Shown one piece after another: positions 22,984 to 32,959 of a DNA stretch of 64,000 bases. The DNA lies in assembly GCA_022925895.1 (NCBI GenBank), contig JAKSYS010000300.1:1-64000 (forward strand), in the 5' to 3' direction. This DNA comes from Fragilaria crotonensis (Eukaryota; Bacillariophyta; Fragilariophyceae; Fragilariales; Fragilariaceae). The notes under the pieces are model-generated. The model was not told the origin of the DNA. It worked only from the letters and a program-made list of their open reading frames with translations, and ran no database searches. Within the stretch, counting starts at the first letter, position 1. The number at the start of each line of letters is the position of its first letter. Position numbers and translations under genes: made by a program.

Positions 22984-24495
22984 ATGCTGCAGATGTCTTT
23001 CGCTATCTTTTCGATGATAGGAACGATGCCGATGATAGATGTCTCCCTACTTGATGGACACAACGACCACGACAACTACAGTACTGACGACAGCACCTTT
23101 GGCAACTTCTGGCACAGCCAATATTTTGTTAGTGACGACGAGGAGGATGAAGCACCAGCACCACCACCACCAACATCGCCGGTTAGAAAGAAGAAAAGAA
23201 CTTCTTATGCGAGGAAACCACAATCCGAGAGCACATGGTCAAGAGATTATTTGATTCCCACACTCCGAGAAAGTTACATCATCAAACCACATGGGAGAGA
23301 TGCCAAGAAGTTTCGAAGATTGTTCCGAGTTCCTTATGATCTTTTTGTTGTATTAGTGGGCCTTTGTAAGGAAAGGTGGTGGACAGATTGGACGCCTGAA
23401 AAAGTTGATGCCGCAGGAAAGCTTGTGTCCAATCTCGAATTGAAGGTTCTCGGGGCATTGTATGTTCTGGGGACTGGGGCTTCTCAGCACCAGGTTGGGG
23501 TGCAAACAAACATAAGTGAGGAGGTTCATCGTTGCTTCTTTTTGGCGTGGATTTCCAAAATGTCTTCGATTCAGAAGGAGTACATATTCATGCCGACAAA
23601 CGATGAACAATTTGAAAGGGTAGTTGGTGAGTATTCGACACGGGGGCTTCCGGGTTGTGTGGGCAGCGTTGACTGCGTTCATGTGGGTTGGGATAAGTGT
23701 CCCAGTATGTACAAGCACATGTACACAGGCAAGGAGGGGTTTCCCTCTATTGCCTATGAAGTCATTTGCACTGCTCGCAAATTTATTCAGTCTGTTTCTG
23801 TTGGACACCCCGGGTCCAGAAACGACAAGCATATTGTCAGAACAGATGATTCGGTCATGCAACTGTTGGAGGGAAACGGATGGCTGCAGTCCAAAGCCTG
23901 GAAAGCCGCTGGTCCTGATGGACGACGTGTTTCCTTTTTTGGTGTGTATCTGATTTGCGACGGCGGGTATCATCACTGGCCTTGTTTGATTTCGCCGGTG
24001 AAGGCAGGCACCCCTGGCAGTGCAGTGATGCAGTGGAGTCAAAAGGTAGAGTCCGTGCGAAAAGATATTGAAGGAGTCTTCGGGATTTTGAAGTCCAGGT
24101 TTAAGTTTCTCAAAAATTTCAACAGCTTGAAACATCATTCGGCCATCGATAATGCTTTCGTCACATGCTGTATTTTGCACAACATGTTACTTGAAACAGA
24201 TGGATGGTTGGATCCCAACCTACCACCTCTTCCTGGCGGAGTTGAGGAAAGATTGTCGAAGAAGTTCGGCAATATTTATGCGAACAATACATGGAATGGT
24301 ACAGCTGGCATTTGGAATCGAGTTGAGGACGACACCGTTGACGAAGAAATGAATCGCGAAAACCAGCGTCACCACCAATCAAACTTGACAAAGAAGGAAG
24401 CATGGGCAATTAGTTGGGCAAAAGTAACCGCAGCACTGGTTGATCATCACCAGTTTGGTACGGTTCAGCATATGGACAACAACATTCTTAATTAA
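22984..24495 (+). CDS. PIF/Harbinger DDE transposase
   Basis: Cuts and pastes the element at its TIRs. The ORF from the ATG at 22984 is 503 residues. The acidic N-terminus (FVSDDEEDEAP, then PVRKKKR) precedes a helical region with KKFRRLFRVPYDLFVVLVGL, typical of the segment before the nuclease. The DDE triad is visible as GCVGSVDCVHVGW (D1), LICDGGYHHWP (D2) and VRKDIEGVFGILKSRFK (E), with the CCILHNML motif after it. The first ~20 residues here look unlike protein. An alternative start at 22917 in another frame (MVVTKAPVAGSFLSRLMART) would join after a one-base shift near 23045 and looks better, so the true N-terminus may be there. Confidence 0.92.
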   Translation: MLQMSFAIFSMIGTMPMIDVSLLDGHNDHDNYSTDDSTFGNFWHSQYFVSDDEEDEAPAPPPPTSPVRKKKRTSYARKPQSESTWSRDYLIPTLRESYIIKPHGRDAKKFRRLFRVPYDLFVVLVGLCKERWWTDWTPEKVDAAGKLVSNLELKVLGALYVLGTGASQHQVGVQTNISEEVHRCFFLAWISKMSSIQKEYIFMPTNDEQFERVVGEYSTRGLPGCVGSVDCVHVGWDKCPSMYKHMYTGKEGFPSIAYEVICTARKFIQSVSVGHPGSRNDKHIVRTDDSVMQLLEGNGWLQSKAWKAAGPDGRRVSFFGVYLICDGGYHHWPCLISPVKAGTPGSAVMQWSQKVESVRKDIEGVFGILKSRFKFLKNFNSLKHHSAIDNAFVTCCILHNMLLETDGWLDPNLPPLPGGVEERLSKKFGNIYANNTWNGTAGIWNRVEDDTVDEEMNRENQRHHQSNLTKKEAWAISWAKVTAALVDHHQFGTVQHMDNNILN

Positions 24496-24658
24496 CATCA
24501 CCACGACTATTATCAAAGACGAAGTAGTTACGTCTACACTTCTTGCTTCATTAGTACAATATGCATAATTCTAACGAGGTACTATTTTGTGCTTGTACTA
24601 GCTAGCAGCGGCGTCTTCTAGTAGGTACTGATTCACTTGGAGGAGGGAGAGTTTCATA

Positions 24659-26209
24659 CTAGTGGTCTTCGGCGCGTTCACGACGCTCCTTGTTCCTGCG
24701 AACTTTGAGGTAAGTTGCCCACTCCTCATCGGTGTAGTCGCCACCCTCTGCGTTGAGAGCAGCGATATCAATAAAAGGAGCCAAAGTGTGGGTCCTGGTT
24801 ACATCATTGATTGGCTCTTTGCCACTGATGATGTCATCCTCGTCCTCGTTTGCTGGTGCCAACAACTCGGCCTCGTTCACTGCAACGCAAACGTAACGAG
24901 GCACTCCTCCTGGTTGAGCTGGTGGTGGCACAGGCGTGCAAAAAATGCGGCTGCTCTCATCCCCGATTAGATTGTTGGGAGACTCGTCATCGTCTGCTGC
25001 TGCTGGAACGAAAGGAGGAACAGCATCAACATCAATAACATCAACACACGCATCGAATGTCGCAAAATCGGGAAATGCGGCGAGCACACTCTGGACCCTC
25101 TCTTCGAACACTTTGGCGCCAATCACCGGTCGCATTTGGACCAGCATTGCCATGGCTTTCTCAAGCTCCTCCATTTTCCCCATCCTTTTCGCAATGTTGG
25201 TGTTCTCTGCCTGCGCCTTAGACGCAATAACTTTTGCCCAGAGAAGCTTCTTACTGGTAGCCGTATCCATCTGCGAGCGAACATGATCGGAACCTCGCTT
25301 CTTGGTGCCGATACTTTCCAATGGTGCCGCCGTCTCCGTTTCTGTCTCCTCATTAGTATGATTTGCGGCCTTCTGCTTCTTCTGTGGGATTGTTCTCCTC
25401 GTGAATGCCCTGGAGTCCGGAATGTTGGCGACGTCGGACAAAACATCGGCCACATTTGGTGCAAGCTGCGGATCACGTCGAAAAATTTTCATGCACAATC
25501 CAAACAGCCAAGGAGTTTTACTGTACTCCCACAGATGAGGAGGAAGCATGGCATCGACCTCTGTCTTGGTATACTTCAATACACCGCCACGCTTAATCTT
25601 TGCCATTTCATCACGATATGCTTTGACGTAGACGTCGTTGCATGACTCGTGGAATCCTCTTCCAGATTTCATGGTCACAAAACTTTTCGGAAACAAAGGC
25701 AACAACTGATTTCTCATTTTGGCGCGGGAGTCTAGATAATATCGGTACAAGGATTCTGCAGTCAACGGATCATCCTTCCTACGAAACGATCTCGCAAAAA
25801 ACAAACGCGCGCTGTCGCCAAAGTGAATCTCGTCAAGGGCAGCGATGCTCGCATTGTAGATCTCCAACATAGCAGCTTCTTTCACTCCCTTCGTCATGGA
25901 GCTGAGCTTACTGATGGCACACCCAGCTTGGAAAACGAGAACTGCCTTGCATGCCGGTAAATGCTCAGAAACAATGTTCCCGCCACAATAATGGACCATT
26001 TTCTGACTGAGGGTGTAGTCATCACCACCCTCGGCATCCAAGTAGTAGTTATCGATGAAGTTTTCGTCGGTCTCTCCAGCAATTACTGGTACATCAATAA
26101 TTGTACCAGTTCCTGCAACTGCTGGAACTCCTGGTGGAGGAGGGGCAATGGAGACATCAGAAGCTGGCGAGTTGACACCTCCCGAGGTAGCAGTACTAGA
26201 GGTCGACAT
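24659..26209 (-). CDS. Harbinger second ORF, 516-residue protein of unknown fold
   Basis: Convergent with the transposase inside the same TIRs, so probably its partner. In known Harbinger elements the second ORF encodes a Myb/SANT DNA-binding accessory protein. I cannot see a clear Trp-spaced SANT repeat here. What can be seen: a low-complexity Ser/Pro N-terminus (residues 1-40), an acidic patch (DENFIDNYYLDAEGGDD), a helical middle (about 60-245) with FGDSARLFFARSFRRKDD and MLPPHLWEYSKTPWLFGL, a basic linker RRTIPQKKQKAAN, a putative coiled coil around 330-365 (KAQAENTNIAKRMGKMEELE), and a tail ending KVRRNKERRERAEDH. It is intact with a true ATG. Confidence 0.75.
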   Translation of the reverse strand: MSTSSTATSGGVNSPASDVSIAPPPPGVPAVAGTGTIIDVPVIAGETDENFIDNYYLDAEGGDDYTLSQKMVHYCGGNIVSEHLPACKAVLVFQAGCAISKLSSMTKGVKEAAMLEIYNASIAALDEIHFGDSARLFFARSFRRKDDPLTAESLYRYYLDSRAKMRNQLLPLFPKSFVTMKSGRGFHESCNDVYVKAYRDEMAKIKRGGVLKYTKTEVDAMLPPHLWEYSKTPWLFGLCMKIFRRDPQLAPNVADVLSDVANIPDSRAFTRRTIPQKKQKAANHTNEETETETAAPLESIGTKKRGSDHVRSQMDTATSKKLLWAKVIASKAQAENTNIAKRMGKMEELEKAMAMLVQMRPVIGAKVFEERVQSVLAAFPDFATFDACVDVIDVDAVPPFVPAAADDDESPNNLIGDESSRIFCTPVPPPAQPGGVPRYVCVAVNEAELLAPANEDEDDIISGKEPINDVTRTHTLAPFIDIAALNAEGGDYTDEEWATYLKVRRNKERRERAEDH

Positions 26210-26326
26210 TGTAAAAAGTATGGATCCATTTTATTGCTTGCAGCGGAGGGAAAACTACTTGAGTAAATTCAGTACAGTACAGTACGGATTCCTTGTTCTT
26301 CAGTTTTCAAATTCAAACAAATGGCG

Positions 26327-27326
26327 CCCAGGCCGTTGTTATACAAGAAATAAAAACATTGAAGTTTTGAAGTTTCGAACATTCATAACCTATTGTCTAT
26401 CGGGTTATGAATGTTCGAAACTTCATTCGACCTTAGCGGTTATTATACGACAAAACAAAACATCGAAGTTTTGAAGTTGAAAACTTTCAAGTTCAATCGC
26501 TTTCTCAAATCTGCACCCATATGAGCACATGGGCGTCCATCGCAAGGAGTGGGTGATCCTCGTTCCAAGTAGTAACACTAGCTAGTACTTCCAATAACTT
26601 TGTCCTATACTATTGATACTCATTGTGAAGATAGAGGTGACATAACAACAACGATCGAATACACCAGTCCAGCCAGGAGACGACGGACCATATCACCATA
26701 CCTCATCCAGTCCCGAATTGATTTCTTTCTCTCATATCTAGAGCTGTATCTCATTCAATCTTGGTCGGATTGAAGAAAATGACATTGATTCGAGACCGGG
26801 CGATTCACACGAAACTTTCTGTCTCCTCATATTTTTCGTGCGACCTTTAGTTTCAAAAAGAGCCAGCTCGATTGGCATCATTGTAAGAGATCCGACTCAA
26901 TTTTTCGGCCTCCTTTCCTGTCGTATCTCACTCAATCTCGATCGGAATGAAGAAAGTGACATTGATTTGAGACCGGGCGATTCACACAAAACTTTCTGTC
27001 TCCTCCAAGCAGTTAGGTCAGGCCGGAGACGACGACTCTTCTCTGGCAGATGTGAATAGCTCATGGTAGCTGGAAAGTTCATGAGTCATATAGTGACCGT
27101 ACGTAAGAATACAAGCAACAATTGTACTGGAGCAATAGGTTATGAATGTTCGAAACTTTCAACTTGAATGTTTTGGCCGTGGCCACTTCAATTTTTTTGA
27201 GGGGACATGTCGACCTCATGGATTTCGAAGTTTCGAACATTCATAACTCATAACCTATTGAATAGGTTATGAATGTTCGAAACTTCAAAACTTCAATGTT
27301 TTGTTTTCTTGTATAACAACGGCCTG
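26327..27326. repeat. Nested inverted repeats between ORF2 and right TIR
   Basis: A ~65-bp inverted repeat brackets the region: 26327-26393 (aggccgttgttatacaagaa...) is complementary to 27262-27326 (...ttcttgtataacaacggcct). Inside it the word gaatgttcgaaacttc and its complement occur several times as local hairpins (26361-26425, 27131-27160, 27225-27290). A non-autonomous element nested in the Harbinger copy is one explanation; cruciform-forming subterminal repeats are another. Confidence 0.75.
26745..27005 (+). repeat. Direct repeat of ~85 bp
   Basis: 26745-26830 and 26922-27005 share most bases, including tgacattgatt and gagaccgggcgattcacac, offset about 177 bp. They lie within the hairpin-bounded part of the Harbinger element. 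Confidence 0.75.
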
Positions 27327-27409
27327 ACGCTAAGGACGCCGGCACAGAAGTCAAAATATGTCACGTGTCCACACCGTGCCCACAATCGATTTATTTAGAT
27401 TTTACCCTG

Positions 27410-27443
27410 CGTGTTGCGTTTGTGTCGACGCTAAGAATCGGCC
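27410..27443 (-). repeat. Right TIR of the Harbinger element
   Basis: Reverse complement of the left TIR with 29/34 identities, followed immediately by TCA. Confidence 0.88.
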
Positions 27444-27721
27444 TCAGTACTTCAAGTTGCAATGTTCAAGTTTCAAGTATCCACCGTAGAATACTACGGT
27501 ACTTGTGTATTATGCGGTACAATGTACATAGCTGAACAGTACTGATGCCAATGCCTGAAACTCGAAGTATGTTACCACCAGTGTACCATACTTGTACTCA
27601 GTATACCTTGCGCTATGAACATACTTGTACCTTGTACTCCGAGCTCCGAGTACTCGTACCTTATAGACTTGTACTCCGCCATCAACTCATGTGGCGTCTT
27701 GGATTTTCTCACGATCTTTTG

Positions 27722-28610
27722 ATGTGGTGTTCAAGACGAGTTGACCACAACGAGGGCAGGCTCCCCACCCTCCGCTTTGTCGGCGCAACGATTGCATCAA
27801 TACTAGCACTCTTCCTCTTCGGGATCGATGAATCGGAAGCGTTTAAGTCGCTTCACACCGCGCGGAAGGGGCGGGCGTTGCCCATGATTGGCAACTTTCT
27901 TGCTGGTGTCACCGGTCTTCCTCCCCCAAGCTTACTTGACGAAGCCTGGACGAACGACATTGTTCAGCTCACATCTCTGGAGAATGTAAAATTGGAGTGC
28001 GCCTACAAGGCCACTCGCGATGGATGGTCAGCCATTGACTTTCACCAAGCAGTGGATGAACGAGGTTCAGGAATCGTAGTCGCACTATCTCGCTCTGGAG
28101 CAGTTTTTGGTGGTTTCAACCCTTTAGGCTGGAGATCTACCGATGACTATTCAAGTAGCAATGCGGCGTTTTTATGGTTTGTCAATGGCAACAAGGTTAC
28201 CAAGTCTCCCATACTGCCAGGCGGTACGTCGCCCATATTTGCTTAGGGTCCCACATAGCCGCGTCATGGGTTATGATCCCTGCGCCACGTTTGACTTATT
28301 CTCTGATTCCGTCATTTTAGGCAACGCCGCTATCTTCGACTACGCTACTGGTGGTCCTTGTTTCGGTGCTGCGGACCTTCATATTGGGTCTCCAAAGGCT
28401 GCCATCATGGGCGGCTTTGCTGGGCCTAGTATGGAGGACACCAACATCAACGCCGGCAACCTAAGAGAAGGATCCTCATCACCTGGAGGCGCATACGATG
28501 CTCCCCGGGGATGGCCTGCAAAAGGGAAATTTCAGCTCGCCGAGGTAGAGGTCTATGTGAATGCCAATGTTAGGAAGGACGCGGTTTCAGCAGGATGGTG
28601 GCCATTCTAA
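27722..28610 (+). CDS. TLDc-like domain protein with plastid-type signal (two exons)
   Basis: Exon 1 27722-28223 and exon 2 28321-28610 join in frame (PGG|NAAIFDY) across a 97-bp GTACGT...TTTTAG intron, giving 263 residues. The N-terminus has a hydrophobic helix (FVGATIASILALFLFGI) and ends ESEAFKS, a plausible plastid cleavage site. The body resembles a TLDc fold: CAYKATRDGWSAIDFHQAVD, then FGGFNPLGWRSTDDYSSSNA with FLW, then GNAAIFDYATGGPCFGAADL and a C-terminal FQLAEVEVYVN. TLDc proteins are linked to oxidative-stress protection and V-ATPase regulation; a plastid version would be unusual. An alternative ATG at 27689 adds 11 residues before the signal. It begins only 275 bp right of the Harbinger TSD. 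Confidence 0.72.
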
Positions 28611-29262
28611 GCATTTCTTCGAAAGTTCTCCAGCTGCTACAATATTTTAATTACGTCGCAACAGGGCAACATCATAAATGATATGGATTCGTATCTTTAG
28701 TTCTTTTCCAAGAAGTGCGAATGTACCGTGAGACGGCGGCGTTAGGTCACTGTGTTCCGAAAGGACCACCTTGCGACCATGATTCCGATAGCCAAGATTA
28801 TGCTCTTGTTGTATAGCAGGGATGCCTTCGTACTTTGTTGATTGGTCGATCTAATGGGATGCCTTGAACAAAATTCGGTCTATTTGCACCGTCTTCAATC
28901 ATTCCCTTCTTCGACGTGATCGTGCAACATTCTCCATGTCTCTGTGCTTGGATTAGCTTAATACACTCCCACCGTATCTCCAGTCAACGACGCCATCTCC
29001 ATCTTCAATTCTTTGACGAATTGGCGACATTAAGGTCACACAGGGAAACCCGCGGGGCCGAGATCTTATCACTCACTCCTTTCTATAACTCTAACAGTCC
29101 ACTCCGCGTATAGGCAATTGAGGGTGGCGATGACGCCCTAATGGCGTTTCGATGATGAGTGCTTCATACCTGAATCATGTATGGTTGTACTATTTGCTGT
29201 GTATTTATTGTTAACGATAAATGAATTCGTAAGACCTTGTGTGCGCAGCCAACCTTTCACCT
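28611..29262. other. Convergent 3' intergenic region
   Basis: 650 bp between the stops of the TLDc-like gene (+) and the bZIP gene (-). It must carry both 3' ends. No further gene or repeat seen. Confidence 0.5.
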
Positions 29263-29863
29263 TCACGCAAACTCTGCGACGTGCGTGGGCACCCGCATTG
29301 CCGCATTGAACAGTGGGCGAACAGCGTTTACAAAAAAACTGCTGTCGAATTGACCGTTATCCTCTCCCACTGAGGGAAGGATCCGAGAGAGAGAGAAGTC
29401 AACTGTCTCAGCATAACTCGGGGAGCTTAGGAAGTGCTCCATGGTCATTTTATGTTTGTGGCACAGGTCGTCTGCGTCAGAATTACTCTGAAAATGAGAC
29501 AGTGCCTTGTTTATGTCTGGGCCCTATAGGGCATGATCCAAGTGAACGATGTTAGTATCCAGAAAATAGGAAACAAGAGAAGCGATGACCGCCCAGCAAA
29601 GGTATGATGCTTACCGTATCCCTGCGCAGAGTTTTCGTTTTACCCATGAGGTTCTGCAAGGCGACAACCTCCTGTCGGAATGCTTCGTTCTCGGCTCGCA
29701 ACTCCTCATTCTTTTTGCTGAGTTCGGAAACGGTCTTTTGGAGCTCGAGTGTGAACACATTCTCACGGTATCTGCTTTTGCGAGCGGATCTACGGTTCGA
29801 TGCTCGTCGGCGCTCCTTGCGCTCATCGGCTTCCGCAGTTGGTTTTCCATTGGAACGAGTCAT
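29263..29863 (-). CDS. bZIP transcription factor (two exons)
   Basis: Exon 1 is 29615-29863 (ATG, MTRSNGKPTAEADERKERRR). The GTAAGC donor fits either of two in-frame acceptors, CTATAG (exon 2 from 29523, 91-bp intron) or TTTTCAG (from 29487, 127-bp intron). The product is about 157-169 residues. The basic region carries N-x7-R (NRRSARKSR, about residues 24-32). Heptad leucines follow (LELQKTVSEL, NEELRAENEAF, VVALQNLM), so this is a short bZIP with the DNA-binding domain near the N-terminus. Exon 2 encodes MTMEHFLSSPSYAETVDFSL and a tail ending MRVPTHVAEFA, without a known domain. No LOV or PAS sensor domain is present, unlike aureochromes. Confidence 0.85.
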
Positions 29864-31423
29864 TTTGATTTGTACGTTGCGAGTTCGGCTGGCAAGCTAT
29901 GCGGGACAATTTCGCTTCGAGGGAGGTGTTGAATGGGCAGCGAGGGGCAGGTTCTCCACTTGGATCCAATAGTCTCCTGGTCAGAAGGCGGCAGGAGCGT
30001 GTGTATGGGGGAAACTGAAAAGAGTGGATCAAATTGCCGGCGACGTGAGCCGAAGGAAACTGCACTCTAGAGGCTATTGCATCAACTTCAAGGAGTCTTT
30101 TTGAAGTGCAACTGAAAGCATTGATCGCACGATGTACGATGTACATACTAACGGAGATCCGGAAACTCCTTCTTTACGCGTCGTCTGTGTCATACTCGTG
30201 ACGTCAGACGTTGAATTCCCTGATGACAGACAACATCCCGGAGACTTAGCAAGATGCTGTAAATCTCTCTAAACAAAGATTATGTTTCTCTAAACTACAT
30301 CCGACTAAACCCAATCAGAAGTGCCGTACAGGACCTTCCTGGTATGTTGAATTAAAAAAACCGATGGAAAGACTATCGTCCTATATAGTTGAGAAATAGC
30401 TCATAGAACTCGATTGACGAAGCACTAATAGTCACCTGTACTGTGACACTTGGATCTAATTAATTTTTTATGTTGTCGATGTCGCTTATCGATCAACAAA
30501 AACAAACTATATGAACGAGTACTTGCCGTTTTGTACGACATACTTGACCACCTTTATTCAGAATGAACATGACAGGTCATTGATTCAGTTTTATATGTGA
30601 AATACGGTCCTGTAGTAATAATGAATAAGGATCTTTATACCGCCGATTACTCGTGTCGAAGGCCCCTCTGATGCGTAGTTTCCGGAGGATAATTCAACCT
30701 TCAAGTTGAGTTTTGCGATGTGAGGATGTCATTCTTCAAGTTCACCTTGAAGTTACTTTTCTACCACGTTTGTCGTTCACCATAGCAAACTTTTTGATTC
30801 CGTATTGCGAATTCCGTCGAATAAATTCACTTTGGGTCATGGGTCCATGTGTCGACGTGTGCTCCAAATGAAACCTATGACATGTGTCGCATACGATACC
30901 CTGTGTACTATGTACAGACTATGTATGATGAGTGATGAGTAAGATGCACCTGGGTGAATTTCCAATTTCCCAGAAACTCCGTTGCACCGGTAATGAAAAA
31001 TTTAGCATCTTCAATCAAGTTTGAAACCGTTGTCTGCCAGGAGGACCGAGGACCCGGGAGCCGGGAGCCGGGAGCCAGGACCCAGGACGCCAGGACCCAG
31101 GACCAGCGAAAGCAGAAATAGGGAATAATTGGCTTTGAGCCACGGTAATAACAATAAAAATCCCAAATCTCGGGCGCAGGGAAAAAATAATACCATCCCG
31201 GACTTACGACGGTTCAACCGTAAAGACACTTCGAAATCTATTCAACGTGTCACCGCTATGCTTCAGAGCAAGAAAAACGTTGCGATTGGCACGGATAGGC
31301 ACTGCGACACATTAGCTATCGTCGCTGGATGCAGGCAGCTTGGCTTACTGTACACGGAAATACTCGCGAATGGACCGCATTCCCTGCCCTACTTGCCGCT
31401 TTATCCAATTTTTGTAGCATCAC
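29864..31423. other. Gene-free intergenic stretch with a short minisatellite
   Basis: About 1.5 kb, mostly AT-rich. At 31041-31110 there is a run of ccgggagccgggagc / aggacccaggacc units, a short GC-rich minisatellite. No supported gene. Confidence 0.5.
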
Positions 31424-31425
31424 TA

Positions 31426-32957
31426 TGGCTGGATGCACGTTTTGTGAATTTAGGGTAGCCTCAGTAGCGCCGGTATGCTATTTATTTAGTTTCGAGCTGA
31501 CACCCATTTGCTTAACTCGGCAATCACCACACTTCATTGTTGTCGACATTGACAACCACATCTCTCTCGTTACGTTGTGTCTCCCGCGTGCACTGATAGC
31601 TCAAAAGCATCATCAATGGCACTATGAGCAGTATCAGCATCAGTGCACGCGGGAGACACAACAGATCGACATTTATCTTGTCTTTTGTGGGCACGGTTTC
31701 AGCAAGGGAATCGTTGCCTCCGGAACAACAATACCCATGGTGCACATGCGCATGAAGTGTGCACCATTGTGAGTCAACTCTCCAGTACAAATTGATGTAT
31801 CAAGCGCGCTTTAATGCTGAACAAACGAAGGTGAGTGACTTGAGCGGCTTAAATATCTCGTCAAAACTCGAAAGTGCTAACATTCCTGTCACTTTTTGCC
31901 AAAACAATGTTTGTCTTTCTGGGAAGTATGGGTACGGAGAGAGAACGTCTTTTGAATAAAGGCAATTTGCTATGGCAATGGGATGTGCTGTTACAATGGT
32001 GCAAGTTCCAACTTCTGTGTTTGCTTCCGTGGTTTGTATTGATTTGTCATTTTAGCTGCAAGTTAACGATACGGGATGAATGGGGAGATTGCATGTGCTG
32101 CTCCTATGGTTTTGCCGTTGGCTATTCGGTTGACTTTTCTGCTGGATAATCTTACGGAGGAAGCTTTGCAGGCGGATACATCATTGACAATGTGCGCATA
32201 GCGTCATCTTGTCTCGCATCCACCAGTATTGCGGCCAGGCTCCGAAGAAGAAAATTGTGAAATGGGGTGGGCACAGGGCTAGCACAGCACAAGAGAAGTC
32301 ACTTGTCCGCCTTGAGGCCTTTGCTCGGGTGTAAATGCAGGAATGAAATACGAGTAGAAGGAGCACCTCGTAAACGATCCTGAATGCTCTTTGGAGTGTT
32401 GCCAACCCTTGCCGACAGACCTGGAAGGTGAATCCTCAATACAAAGATAGGAAAGGCTGGCGCTGTATTGAACGAATCAACAAGCCAAGCCAAGCCAACT
32501 TGATTATTCTGAGTCTTCAATGATTGTAGCACTTGTTCTTCTTTATGACATAGAAGAAGCCAACATGGCGTTTGTAGCAATTCATGCGGGGCCGTTCAAT
32601 TCTGGCTGGGAGGACACAATTTTGATGTGCAGCATCAAACTTGTCCGCAAATGAAAGGCTGCTGTATATTCCACAAGTCAGTATGTTGACACAACGTCTG
32701 AGAGGAAAAGGAGATGCGTATTCGACTTCGAGTGGTACAAGGTGTATTCAATTGCCATCATGTCATGCGATGTACTCGAGTATGATCCAAGATCCCAGCA
32801 TGCTGCATCGTGTATCATACAGACTCTCTAGCTACAGAGTACAGTACAGTGTGAAGAAACGAAACGCGATGCATCGCGTGTCTTGAATACTATTTTTTTT
32901 CTATCATACGAGAGCTACTGTGGGCTACCCAAAGCACTTTTTTCGTGCATCCAGCCA
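31426..32957. mobile_element. Non-autonomous TA-flanked DNA transposon
   Basis: 1,532 bp between tggctggatgcacg at the left and its exact reverse complement at the right, each flanked by TA (31424-31425, 32958-32959). The inverted similarity resumes inward with gtagcc and cagtagc, so the TIR is ~45 bp with gaps. There is no transposase ORF. The TIR motif is shared with the 38.7-42.4 kb element, which could mobilise it. Confidence 0.78.
31574..31662. repeat. Perfect 24-bp hairpin
   Basis: 31574-31597 and 31639-31662 are perfect reverse complements (gttgtgtctcccgcgtgcac... ) with a 41-nt loop. It lies ~150 bp inside the left end of the non-autonomous element. Confidence 0.9.
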
Positions 32958-32959
32958 TA

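Larger units (their letters stand above)
22558..27443. mobile_element. PIF/Harbinger DNA transposon with two convergent genes
   Basis: 4,886 bp bounded by imperfect 34-bp TIRs (29/34 identical) and flanked by a 3-bp duplication TCA (22555-22557 and 27444-27446), matching the T-N-A type 3-bp TSD of PIF/Harbinger. It carries a plus-strand DDE transposase (22984-24495) and a minus-strand second ORF (24659-26209) whose stops face each other, the usual two-gene Harbinger plan. About 1.2 kb of hairpin-rich DNA lies between ORF2 and the right TIR. The transposase is largely intact. Confidence 0.9.
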
